Origin: Lates calcarifer
Taxonomy: Eukaryota; Chordata; Actinopteri; Centropomidae
Direction of reading: 5' to 3'
Assembly (NCBI RefSeq): GCF_001640805.2
Contig: NC_066852.1
Location: forward strand, 5,130,194-5,194,193
Length of the DNA: 64,000 bases
The translations under genes and the position numbers were made by a program. Below, piece after piece: positions 38,818-50,000 of the stretch. Within the stretch, counting starts at the first letter, position 1. Each line of letters starts with the position of its first letter. Below the pieces are notes generated by a model that worked only from the letters and a program-made list of their open reading frames with translations, made no database searches and had not been told where the DNA came from.

Positions 38818-39609
38818 AGGTGCTATATGTAAGTTTTTGCTGTCACTACAAAGCACACATTAGCATTAACAGCTATTTACTTCAGCCATTGTTGAATTCA
38901 GGGCTTGCCAAATGCAGGTGGAATTCAGTAGTGGCAAGGTAGCACAGTGACTCTTACTAGCCACTTTGCTGGGTGTATTTTTTTATTGTAGTCTTCTGAA
39001 AAGACAACTGAAGTAATAAACCTCCCATGAGCACCTGCATGCATTGTTTGCTCAGTCCATTTTTAGGCACCAGTGACCAACAACCTGCAGAAGTCAAGAA
39101 GCCCCATAATGTGGTGGCACATAGGAGATAGATGTAAACAAACCAGGAGAGCAGACAAGTAGAAAGTGAAAACCTGGGATTGTGGGGGTGTTGCAGGAGA
39201 GGACTAAGGCTGGCAGCTTATTTTTATCTTTAGTAGGGGGGTCAAGTTGGGGGGAATGGGGCACCCTCCCAAAACAATGGTAGGGGAAACACTGGTTATT
39301 AATTAACATATTCTTTTTTTTTTTTTTTTTTAATGTCTTTGTCTTAATTAGTTCATTTTATGTCATCTTGTTTTGGATCTCTACAGTGGTCATTTACATT
39401 AAAAAATGTTGTAAATTTACTTCTTCAAGTCAATTGTAGCACACTATAGTCAACTTTTATGAAATAGAATGTAACCCTTGATGCCAATTTTTTTTTGCAT
39501 TTTTCCTTCACACCGGTTAAGTAAACAGCTTTTATACTAACATTAGCTATGTAGTGATAGCAAAAAAATAAAAATAAAAATAAAAAATAAAAAAATGCAT
39601 ACAGCTCGT
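38818..39609. mobile_element. Non-autonomous DNA transposon with TTAA target sites and long terminal inverted repeats
   Basis: TTAA occurs at 38814-38817 and 39610-39613. The left end AGGTGCTATATGTAAGTTTT and TTGCTGTCACTACAAAGC are mirrored at the right end, read inverted, as ACGAGCTGTATGCA and TTGCTATCACTACATAGC. Both sides continue through a TTAGCATTAACAGC/TTAGTATAAAAGC block to GTTTACTT, giving about 65 bases of imperfect terminal repeat. An A-rich expansion (39565-39597) interrupts the right repeat. No ORF is present. The TTAA duplication points to Kolobok- or piggyBac-type mobilisation (inference). Confidence 0.65.
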
Positions 39610-39613
39610 TTAA

Positions 39614-39900
39614 ATATGGAGCAAAGGCCAGAAGCTGATTAGCTCCGCCTGGTTAAGACCGGAAATAACTAGTCTGACTCTGTCCATTCCAGCACCTCTA
39701 AAGCTCACTAAATAACATGTTGTTTCTTATTTCTTTGATGTGTACAAAAAGTTTAAAAACAAGATGTTGAAGTTGAAGAGGTTGCCAGTCAGATTGCTAC
39801 AAAGATTTTGTTACCTTTGGACAGGTTAGCTCTTTCCCCCTGTTTGCAGTCTTTATGCTAAGCTAAGCTAACCAGCTTTAGGTTCGTGTGTAATGGACAG
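39614..39900 (+). repeat. Teleost dispersed repeat (CTAAGCTAAGCTAACC type)
   Basis: Contains AAGCTGATTAGCTCCGCCTG, CAGCACCTCTAAAGCTCACT, GTTACCTTTGGACAGG and GTCTTTATGCTAAGCTAAGC in the order of a very abundant fish interspersed repeat. It directly abuts the TTAA element. Confidence 0.65.
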
Positions 39901-39919
39901 ATACAATCAGCAAGCACCC

Positions 39920-40535
39920 CAATAATAATACTGGGTAGTGCCTCCATTTGCTCTCAAAACAGCCTCAACTCTTTGTGGCATGGATTCCAAAACAATCCTT
40001 TGAGGTTCTAATCCATGTTGACATGATTGCATCACATCATTTCTGCAGATTTGTCGGCTTCCACATTCATGCTGCCTCACTCCTGTTCTAACACATCTTA
40101 AAGGTGCACTATTTAATTCAGATCTGGTTGCTGAAGTACACTGAACTCATAAAACTATTCTGAGGCAGCTTTTGCTTTGTGACATTGTCATGCTGGAAGT
40201 AACCATTAGAGGAAGGTAAATTGTGGCCATTACAGAGCACACATGGTCAGCAACAATACTCAGATAAGCTGTGCATTCAAACCATGATTTATTGGTGTTA
40301 AGGAGAAGTGTTTTACAAAAACATTCCCCACACTATTACAACACCAGCACCAGCAGCATGGACAGTTGACACATGGCAGGTGGGGTCCATGGATTCATGC
40401 TATCAATGTCAAATTCTGGATCTTTCATCTTTCATGTCTCAGTGGAAATTCAGATTCATCAGACCAGGCTTCTTCAAGTGTTTAATTTGGTTGAGCCTGT
40501 GCCTACTGCACCCTCAGAAATGTTGGACTTTTGTG
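39920..40535 (-). mobile_element. Tc1 family B relic (CACTCACTGAGCACTTTATTAG-type), minus strand
   Basis: Read in reverse it matches the Tc1 family present at 53.9 kb and 55.3 kb. CTTTGTGGCATGGATTCCAA near 39973 is the transposase 3' part, and CATGCTGGAAGTAACC near 40189 corresponds to the catalytic QQD region. GGTCCATGGATTCATGCT near 40385 encodes the HESMDP block in reverse, and TTCATCAGACCAGGC near 40456 lies over the first catalytic Asp. Many indels. The N-terminal half is missing. Confidence 0.7.
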
Positions 40536-40542
40536 TCTGATG

Positions 40543-40623
40543 ATCTTATCAGTACTGTCCTCACACCTTATTGATGATGATGATGATGGAACTCATCACG
40601 TGTGAAGACAGTACTGATAAGAT
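40543..40623. repeat. Long hairpin with 24-bp arms around a (GAT)n loop
   Basis: ATCTTATCAGTACTGTCCTCACAC (40543-40566) is the reverse complement of 40600-40623 with one mismatch. The 33-base spacer contains six GAT units. Confidence 0.85.
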
Positions 40624-42760
40624 TTCATACAACATGCCCAAGTTTATGTGTGTTCATTAATGCAAAATGATCAATGGAAATATGTGCAGTATACAGGTGA
40701 GAAATAGCACATTAGTAAAATGTTGAATGCACATGCAGTGTGATGCATGTGTGTACTGTAGGAGGTCCGCCTTAGTTTATCGTAAGACTGAGACATCTGA
40801 GAGAGCTGACGTCAAAACATACAATATCTAATATTTCATATCCAGCTGAGCTGCTCCATACTGCCAATTTTCTTTTCTTGAATATTTCTGTTTGTCTTCA
40901 TTTTCTGTTTCATGCAATTTGCCTTTGAGATATAGCCAGCCTACAGCACATTTACAATTGGTTTATGTTCATTTAAGCTAAGAAAATATTGTTTTCCTTC
41001 CAGGGCCCACGATTTGTCAAATGACTTTTGATTATGCCATCTGTTGTGGATTTGATCAGGGTTTCATATTAAATGATATGAGAATGTGTGATGCGCATTT
41101 GCTGTCAATCATTAATAATGTCAATACCAAGGCAAAAATATTCCTTAAAAATAAGCCTCATGCAAATAGTGTTGGTTACAATCCAAAAACAAGATTGGTG
41201 GTGTTACTCATTATTTTTGCCAAGGTGACAGGGAGAGTAACTCTTAACTTTAGGGAGAAAAAGTGTCTTTGCTTGCATAATGTGCATGTGTAGTTGCAAG
41301 ACCTCTGGTGAGTACATATCTTACATACACCACCCTCACAGTGTGGGAGGTGCACTCCATAGGTTCAGTTATGTCACTTCTGTCAGATGGAGATAGACAA
41401 GGTGAAGAAAGCCACTGATCTTTCTCTAATTTAAGTCCTGTAAAAACAGACAAATTCATCACCACTGCCATAACTATCAGGCACCAGAGCCAATCTGTCT
41501 CCTATCCAGTCTGATATGAGACAGTCACTTAGGTGTGATACAACAACTACCATGGACAGAATGTTATTTTGCAATATAGATACAAACTCTGAAACTGAGA
41601 TAAAATGTGTGGGTGAGTTTCTCCAACACTGTAAATTATAGAATGATAATGAATTACTTATTCACACACATGTTAAAGGTGTGAGGTTAAAGAAAGGCTT
41701 AACACAGAACATAGAACTTGTCTGCAGGACTTGGAACCTGAGTTGGTAGAATAAAAGCTAAAAGCATCACATTACTTCCCTGTCAGACTCCCTCATATAA
41801 TCTCCTTCGCATAATCCCTTTGAGGGGAGAAAACATATTTCTCTCACTTCAGGTGCTCAGGGCACATATTTGCATTTTCTGACATCAGGCTCATTTAACA
41901 TAATTTCAGGACACCAGGCTCCAGTGACATCACCAGGAAGGTGTTCTGTTTCTGCTTAGGTATCCCTGCCAGGATGTCTTGCTTTCATGCTCTGTGTGAG
42001 GATGTTGAAACTAAAGGTTAAAGGGCAATGCCAGTATTGCATTCATTGTACATGTGGCAATACACAATGGAAGCTGCTTTCAAAAAAACTCCCTCTACAC
42101 CTCCTCCACTAAAAAAAAAAACAAAAACACAAAGCTCTCTGCTCCACTGATCAACACGTCTTGGTTGCTTACATATAGTACTTCATCGTGGACGTAACCA
42201 TTCAATAATATTGACATCTACATACATTCTTGTGATCAACTGATCAATATGTCTTTCAAATGGCAGCTAGTAAAAATAGATTTTTACATAAATGCCTACA
42301 AAAATTGATTTTATTGATGACCCTGGGCTTTAGAAAAAAAAAGATGGTGTAACCATCTTGGAGTTTTTAATTCATTCCAGCTAAAGATTGATGTAGTTAT
42401 TCCTGCAAGAAACCTTGACATTAGGGCTTAGTGTCATCTTCATAAAGGCTGAGAAGTTGACAAGTGTGTGAGTGAACTTTTTGCTACTCCTTGTAGGAGA
42501 ATCTGTAACATGACTCAACCAACACAGAAAAATTTCCATTAACTTAAAATCAACTTCTTGTCTTTGACTGTCCCAAAAAACCTCACGGGGTCACAGTGAC
42601 AGATGATTTGCAGTCAGAGAGCATAAGAAAAGAAGGGAGTATAAGACTAAGTCTCAACAGTGCACCAGTGTGTGTTAAAAGAAGCTTAAGAGCAACAGAG
42701 AAGAAGGCAGAGGGATGTAAACACAGATATACAAAGAGCACAGATAGGAGAATAGAAGAA
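40624..42760. other. Intron-like non-coding sequence downstream of the IgLON-like exon
   Basis: Would be the start of intron 1 on the minus strand. It has no exon. 41000-41260 contains clustered transcription-factor motifs (see finding). Confidence 0.5.
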
Positions 42761-42767
42761 GTCTTAC

Positions 42768-42828
42768 CTGGGAACACAAGCACAGCAAACACCCATGACA
42801 GGATGATGAAACATACCGAATTATACAT
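42768..42828 (-). CDS. First coding exon (signal peptide) of an IgLON-family cell-adhesion gene, OPCML/NTM type
   Basis: Seen: on the minus strand an ATG at 42828 opens a 21-residue leader that begins MYNSVCF and ends VLVFPG. The exon stops after the first base of the last Gly codon, at CCAG followed by GTAAGAC, a near-ideal splice donor at 42767-42761. Residues 5-19 are almost all hydrophobic, as in a signal peptide. The start has A at -3, and an in-frame TAA lies 14 codons upstream at 42870-42868, so this ATG is the first possible start in frame. Known: IgLONs are GPI-anchored neuronal proteins with three Ig domains. The proximal first exons of OPCML and NTM encode 21-residue leaders, OPCML from memory starting MYHP and ending FIPG, joined in phase 1 to a conserved VPVRSGD exon. 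Inference: length, phase, N-terminal MY and C-terminal PG all fit. By eye, about 7 of 21 residues match each paralogue, so OPCML and NTM cannot be separated. Exon 2 was not found in the window and should lie below position 1. Confidence 0.68.
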
Positions 42829-43200
42829 GCTTCCAAAACAGTGCTGATTCTGATCTGCTCGTTTGTTTTATAGATGCTCTTTTTCTATCTTCCCACAGCC
42901 AGGCTTCACAGAGCTGCTCACTTAGCTTTTGTTTTTTTTTTTTTTTCTTTCTCCTCCTTTTCCTGAATTTCAGTTTGGACAGCTTTTCATCCCCACTTGC
43001 GGGTTGTACTGAAGATGCTTTAAATCCAGTGCAAGTAGTAGTTGGTGGCACGCACACAGAGAAGCTGGCTCCTCACGCAGTATTCGATCTCCCTCTCTTC
43101 CACGTACTACAGCACACAGAGGGACCAGCACTCTGCAAGATTGGGGGGAGAGGAGGGGGCGGGCAGCCACTGCTCAGCTGGCATTGGCTGACACTTCTGT
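42829..43200 (-). promoter_or_regulatory. Putative promoter and 5' UTR of the IgLON-like exon
   Basis: Upstream of the ATG, on the minus strand, the sequence becomes richer in G+C and CpG than its surroundings. A GC box (GGGGGCGGGC on the plus strand) lies at 43155-43164. An inverted CCAAT motif (ATTGG on plus) lies at 43183-43187. A TATA-like CTATAAAA on the minus strand sits at 42873-42866, only about 40 bases before the ATG. It could be a core TATA with a very short leader, or could simply lie within the UTR. A purine-rich tract (poly-T/C on plus, about 42928-42963) falls in the presumed 5' UTR. The transcription start is not defined. Confidence 0.5.
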
Positions 43201-45079
43201 CTATCACACATGAACAGTCCTAGCTCTGTTTTTTTTTTTTCATCTTTTTTTTTGCTGCTTTGGGGGGGCTGCTCTGAATCATCCTTTCTCTGCCCTTTGA
43301 CAGAAGTAGAGCAGGCTCAACAATGATGTAATTAATAAATGGTATTCTCCTAATTGATACAAAAGGTGATCTGCGACTGAGGCAATTTTCAGAAAATTAT
43401 CCCTTGAATACATTTTTGTGTTGTGTCTGATATTTCCTGAATATGTTATAATGAGGGATTTTGATGCAGGGTTCTGACAGTTTGGACTGGTCTATCTAGC
43501 CGAAGCACATACTGTAGATGTGTTTGTTTGTGGAGAACAGAGACACTGTTGGACAGAAAAAAAAACCATAATGAGATGACACTCTATGTGAGATGAGATT
43601 CTCACCTAAATACTCACTGTTGCTATTTTGGGTAAAGTCAGTGAAACTGTAGAGTGATTGTAAAGCCTGGTTGAAATTCCCTGCAACAGGCTGCAGGTGG
43701 CTGTCTACAAATAGCTGTATAAGTCAACACAAGTTCCCTTAATTAAGAACTAACTTGAAAAACAAGACAAATAGATCCTTGAATGCACCCTTTTTTTAAA
43801 AATACAATCAAAAGAACAATTAACTATATGCCATGTTGCTTGCATCCTCTAACAGACCCCTGGAGCTTTCAGAGCACCTTAAACACATCAGCAGACTATT
43901 CACTCTCTGCACTTTCATTGTTAGTAAACCTCATTTTATTAAACCATTGTGACAAAGTTTGGCAAATCTCCCAGAATCAGCAGGAATATTGCCATAAGTT
44001 TCTGACTCGTTTTTCATATACAAATTTGTTTTGTGACAGACTTCTAAATGACTTCCTGTTATTGTTATTGACAGTTGTCCAAGACTGCAAAAAAATTAGA
44101 AAACCGTCACCTAAAGTTTTAGTGAGGTAGCCTGGTAGTTAAGAGGCATGGATTTAAACAGTGTAACAGACATTTGAGTGAGATACAGAGTTATGCTGTC
44201 ATTATGTCATAATTCTGTCATTATTAACATGACAGTTACCACTTCCCATTTCCCAGTTATCCATTAGCCACGTTGTAAGGAACAACATTCGTTTCTTAAT
44301 AAAATAATATAATATAAAAAAGGAATCAAACGTAATTACTTATGAAATTTGTTCAACTCTGTCTTCATCATCTCCATATAGAGGTTACAACTTTAGTAAC
44401 TTCTCTTTTGACATAATATCAAAGTATGGGAGAAAGTGAAATGTGAAAGTGATGGCACTAAAATAAGGACTTCATGAAAATGATGATGAAAGTAGAGAAT
44501 TATGGAACTATAGGAAAAGTAAGGGGAACCCTTTTTTATGATAATGGCTAATAATCATTAATTTCATTTATTTTTGTCGGAGGCTGCTGCACCTATTGCA
44601 TTATGGCCCATATATCTTATACTGCACCATATACCATACACACCCATCAGCTTAAAACTGCTGACAGACGAATCGTTTTCATCTCTTCACAATACAATGC
44701 TCTGCTGGGAAACCTTTGGTCCTGGCATTCATCCATTATATTGATTGAATGATTGATTCTTTGTTTAAGTGTCATGCACCTACAGAAGGCAATAAAATCC
44801 AAAATGAAATTCATCCTAAGCAACCCTAAGATCACAAAAAACACACAAACATTTCTCTTCAGGAATTCTTTTATACCTACCTCTTCTATAACTCACTTGC
44901 CAGTGGTAACAGTTCTTAACTGAGCACACAAAGATTTTATGTATGACTGTGTAATAGTCATCTTTAATTTAAATAGAATTTCTAACTTTTATCTTCTTAT
45001 AAATGTCCTGTTTCTAATCTTATGTATAAACATGTAATTTTTTTTTTGTTGTTGTTTAAATTGTATTCATGTTACACTG
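43201..45079. other. Non-coding sequence upstream of the putative promoter
   Basis: No exon was recognised. T-runs lie near 43229-43252. A 115-codon plus ORF at 43783-44130 shows no family resemblance. Confidence 0.5.
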
Positions 45080-45400
45080 TAAGTTATTCCTAAAGATGAA
45101 ATTACTTTGACACATACCACCCACCTAAACATTGTTGCAGACCACTGTGGCAGCATCAGCCTCCCCCAGCAGGACAATACTTCCACCACACTGCAAAAAC
45201 AGCTGAGAAATGTCTCAAGGAACACAAAAAAGAGCCCAAGGCACTGACCTGACCTCTGAACTCCCCAGATTTGCATCTGATCAAGCATCTGTGGGATGCA
45301 CCAGAACAACTTGGATACACGGCTACTCCCTAGAGTAGAGTCAACTGCCAGTGTCTCGGTGCCAGCCACCCCAGGGCACCCCCAGAGGTCCTGTGACCAT
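45080..45400 (+). pseudogene. Tc1 family C transposase fragment (second half of the DDE domain)
   Basis: CCCCAGCAGGACAATAC (about 45162-45178) encodes P-Q-Q-D-N, the second catalytic Asp. Further on, N-S-P-D-L-H-L-I-K-H-L-W-D (about 45261-45299) corresponds to the usual N-S-P-D-L-N-P-I-E-H-L-W-D. So Pro is replaced by Leu and the catalytic Glu by Lys. The tail TGGTGCCAG-like sequence and the GGCACCCCCAGAGGTCCTGT block fit the same family. Stops and indels occur between. No ends were found. Confidence 0.65.
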
Positions 45401-45719
45401 ATCCTGTCTGGTCAGAGCTGTTTGGCAGCACAAGGGGGACCTACACAATATTAGGCAGATGGTGGATACATGTGTACACAGTATACATAGAGGTTTTCTC
45501 TTTTTGGTACTAAATACCACCTGGAGGTGGAGTTGGTGCAGCATCCTCATCACCCCTACTTCTTACAGCTCTGACAGAGTGACTTGTTGGTGTGGAAACT
45601 CTGTGCGTGGCATATCAACAAACAGCGGTCATTACTCATTACTCATTACTTCCAATGGCTTTTCACATATTGGAATGGACACACTTCTTCAGGGAATTAT
45701 AGTCACTCCAAACCACAAA

Positions 45720-45840
45720 TGACAGCCTCAGGGTGGCACTAGAGGAAAAGTCAGGTGATCAGGGTTCATTTCTGGAGTAAAACGAATGTCTGTACACAAT
45801 GTTATGGCAATTCAATCAATTAGTTCAGTCAGCATGGAAT
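45720..45840 (-). repeat. Teleost dispersed repeat R5, copy e (fragment)
   Basis: GGTGGCACTAGAGGAAAAGT, then GAATGTCTGTACACAATGTT, then ATGGCAATTCAATCAA are reverse-strand R5 blocks. Confidence 0.55.
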
Positions 45841-47055
45841 AGATTATTATGTACATGAAAAATATGTACAGCATCCATGGTTGGCATCCAGGCTCTGATC
45901 CTCTCTATACCCACAAAGAAATATATAGCACAACTCAGCAGTGAGAGGATACTGGGGGGCGGAGGTGGGACTTTGGAAATGCTGTCTGTGGTGGCAGCAG
46001 TAGCAGCAGTATAGCTTTCGAGTGAGTGGTGTGAAAAGACATGCTACAAAACAATGAGTGGAGCATTCACAGCTTAAGTACACTACCATGATTAAAAGGG
46101 TGTGCTGGATTCCCAGAGTTGGGTTGCCTGGACTACCTAAACAAGGGGTGATTGATAGGTTTGTGGTTTAAGGTAGAAGGAGATGAGTTGAACAGCTCTC
46201 ATTACATGCACCTGCAAGTTCAGCTCTTTGAGTGATTATGTGGAAAGTTTGAAATTATAGTCTCTTTTGTGGTATTTCTGCTTTGGATAATTGAAAATTG
46301 CACATCAGCACTGTCTGAGAAAATGCTCAACAGGATCAGTGATGTCATCATCACTGTGAAAATGGCAATCACTGGGCTCCCTCTTCATCTTGGGGAGGAG
46401 GTAGCTGTCAGAGGGCGCAGATGACTGTATGAAGGCCGATGCTGTCCATTTGTTTTGTATTTGTATCGCTTTTTCCCTGTATATTTTTCTTCTCTTATGA
46501 GGAAAGAAAGGCACAGTTTTGTCATCAGTATTTTTTATTCCTTTTTATTCACACATAATTAATTCTACTCTTCAATCAAAAATATGAATGAGATATGCAA
46601 AGAATAGATTTTTAAATATGTAAACAATATGCTAAGACCCCGAAACACAAGAGATGTTCTTTCTACTGTATTGTCATAAATAATAAATAATAATAAAATA
46701 ATAATTCTCCTGTTACCACAAAACTGACCAGTAGTGGGAGATTCATTCAGGCAGGAAACTACTTGAGGTCACATTAACGTGAGTAAAAAATAAATGAATA
46801 AATAAAAAGTCGTTATCCCAGAAGAGAAACTTCCAGGTAAGAAGATTTATGTTTACCTAACCATGCTAATGTTGCAGGAAGACTATGCTTGAGACAAGAC
46901 AAACTACGCTGGCACAAACTTTCCCAGTGAGAACAGCACATTTGAATAACACAATGAAAACATGAAAAGCATGGCAGTGTCATAACACCCTGCCATGACA
47001 GCTGTATTTGTAATGCTGAATCCCAGAATGGAGCATCTGATGAAGAAGCTGTCAA

Positions 47056-47089
<34 letters not shown>

Positions 47090-50000
47090 CACCAGCTTGT
47101 TAATGAGCAACAACAAACATCTATCATCAATCACATCATAATTATGTTAGGAGAGGTAGCTCAGCTAATTTCATTCCTTCTGAAATTCTGTTTGCAAAAA
47201 TCCATTTTTACATTCAGTAGTTCTTTGGAACAGCCCAGTGGGACAGAGAGCAGTTTTAAACTCCTGTTACTAGTTTTAATTTGTCAGTCGTCATTGTAAG
47301 TCTGTTTTAATACATTGTATGTGTTTTTCATCTCTCCTGAAGATATTTACCCTATCCTCTTCCTTTCCAATGAGGACCACAATTTAAGTAACCTACAATT
47401 AACTAAATTGTGTTTTCATGCATTACAATTTTAATGTACAGTATGTCTGTAAATATAGGCTTATTGTATGGTTATAATGCCTGCTCCCAAAACTAAAAAA
47501 ATATATATATATAAATATAGAGCCAGTATTTGCCAAGAAAATACACTTCTTAAAATAAATTTATGTCAACCATGTCAACCTATATACTGGCTCTATTTTT
47601 ATTTTTTATTTTTTTTTGTGTGTGTGGCAGTATGGCAGGAAACATGAGGAGAGAGAGGACTGATGTGGTAAAATAACTCAGACTAATCATCACTCTTATA
47701 AAAATGGTGACAAAGTCCATCATGGAGATGCTTGATAAAGGAGACTGATGCTTCAGTGTCGGCCTTGGAAATGTTTTGTTTACTTCAGACTCATAATCAG
47801 CTGTATTCAGATGCACAATTGCAGCCAATTGATCTGCAGCAGTGTAGTTAGACAGTTGCCCAATTCTCCTCTCTAATTTGCCATTGACAGCCTCATTACT
47901 AATGCAAAGGAAAATTGCTCTTGTTGCCTGGTAAGCTAACAACCACAAGCCTTTCTGACAGTGGAAAGATAAGATGAATCGGACACAGACGATTCCTGAC
48001 AGCCAGACATGTTGAAATGCTTTTGATTACTGTACAGGTCATACTGTGACATTTTGAAATCTCTAAGGTAAAATCATTATGTCAAATGTGCTGCAGAGTA
48101 AAACAGCTGCAAACTGTAATGAGGATATGTTCTTAATTTACATATCGACATATTTACATATTGAAGAAACACTGAACACATCAGTGTACAACATGCAACA
48201 TAAAGGCAACATATTTATTTTATTTTACATATTACCAAGTCTTTGTATTCCTGAGACTTTGTACACTAGCAGAATAATTCAGTTTTGAACAAACTGCACT
48301 GAATACGGGAAAAATGCATTTAGGAGAATGACATGCAAAATTGTTTGGAAATAAAATAACTGCTGAGCTTTTGTTTTCAGGGCACAGTCATTTGTTCTTG
48401 TTTTCACATACTGTGACATGCCATGGTTGCTGGTCTTAATTGGATCCTGACTCAAAAATCTTTTTTTTTTTTTTTTTGACATACCCAAGAGCGAGTTCAT
48501 TTGGAAATAAATAAATAAATCAACAATTAAATGAATGAATATTAATAAAATATTGCATGTTTCAAGCAGACAGATTGACAGCTATTACTGGTCATGGTCA
48601 TTAAAAAACTAAACAAAACACTACTTTTGTATTATAAAGTGGAAAATTAATTTGATCTCCAGTGTGACATCCTCCTTGAGTAACAAAGACGTGATGAGTG
48701 ATCATTCTTGATTAAATAAATATTTGTGGCAGGTCCTGTTGTCCCTGCTCTTGTTTTGTTCTATCCACCAACAGAACATGTCCCACAGAGAGTACACATG
48801 CATTTCCCAAGGTGCTTTGTTTCCTGTTATTGCCCTTGGCATAAACCAACTGTGATCTGGAAAAAAATAAATAAAATAAAATTCTTTTTTAGGTCATGGC
48901 TGATTTATGCCAAAAAGTTTTGTTGTTGTTGTTTTGCTTTTTGTTTGTTGTTATATTGTTGTTGTTGTTCATAGCATCATAACTAAGAGCTTGTTGAATT
49001 CATGGGCTCTAACATGCATCTTGGGTGATCAATAAAAACAAAAAACATACATACGTTCATTCAGTAGAAATTTGAAATCCTTTACTCAAATATACAACCT
49101 AATTATAAAATTTAACTATTACTTAATACTGACATGGAATATCACTAAATTTTAAGAACTCAAATATTTTTGCTTTGAAAATCATTCAATAGAAAACTGA
49201 GGTGACCAATATTCAAAAAAAAAAAAAAATGAATTCAAAGGAAGCTTAAGTTTTTTTTAATTGGATTGGCTGAATTAAGACACCAACCTTCAACAACACT
49301 AATTTCTCATCTGAACATCTGAACATCCTGCCTGAATGACTTAGTCAGACCCTAACAAAAAATATGTAAAACTGAGTGTTTACAATTGTATCATTTGAAC
49401 TCATGTACTGAAATTTTAAAGAGTAACTACTGTCTAATAGTTACCTCGGCCCTGCCAAAATATGGTGTAATAGGCAAGACTCTGAGGTCTGCTTTGATTG
49501 CCACTTAGCCGCTAACCATAGCCTCAGCTTGTAGCCATAGACGTGGCTCTAGTGACTGTCAAACCTCCACCAAAGTCTCTAACAAAAGTCAAACAGTAAC
49601 TTTTCCTGACTGGTCAGCTCTGACTCTGTTGATACACCGAGCAGAGGTCAGTCAATCTCCCCTGTGTCTCCTGATGCTCTCATGCGCATCACACAATACA
49701 GTCACAAGGCCACGCCTCCTGCAGTAACTGTCAATCACTCTTATATGGCTTTTTTTTATATATTCCAGGAAAGAGGCTTCTAATTGTAGTACTAATACTT
49801 TAAACCATTTTTTAAACCAAAATTAGGAATTCAGAAAGTAGCAAACAATGATAGTTGGTGGACAGAAAAAAGACAAGAGCAACACCTACAGGAAATGCAC
49901 TAAATGCACTAAAAAACAGGAAATAGACATGATTATAGGTAGTGCTGGGATGTTTGAGCATTTTCTTTTTTTGCTCAGTATATTTTACCCCAGGTGCAGA

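Noticed and set aside
42583..42767. Continuation of the minus ORF beyond the signal peptide (total 81 codons)
   Set aside because: It reads through a strong GTAAGAC splice donor into sequence without domain character. The exon model is better supported.
42880..42900. Plus-strand acceptor-like TTTTCTATCTTCCCACAG
   Set aside because: It lies on the opposite strand within the presumed 5' UTR, and no plus-strand coding exon follows.
46305..46514. Minus ORF of 69 codons containing basic N-terminal and acidic C-terminal parts
   Set aside because: It suggested a repeat-derived protein piece, but no family could be named and no flanking similarity was found.
47580..47948. 122-codon minus ORF with a hydrophobic stretch
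   Set aside because: No recognisable family, no splice signals and no start context that stands out.
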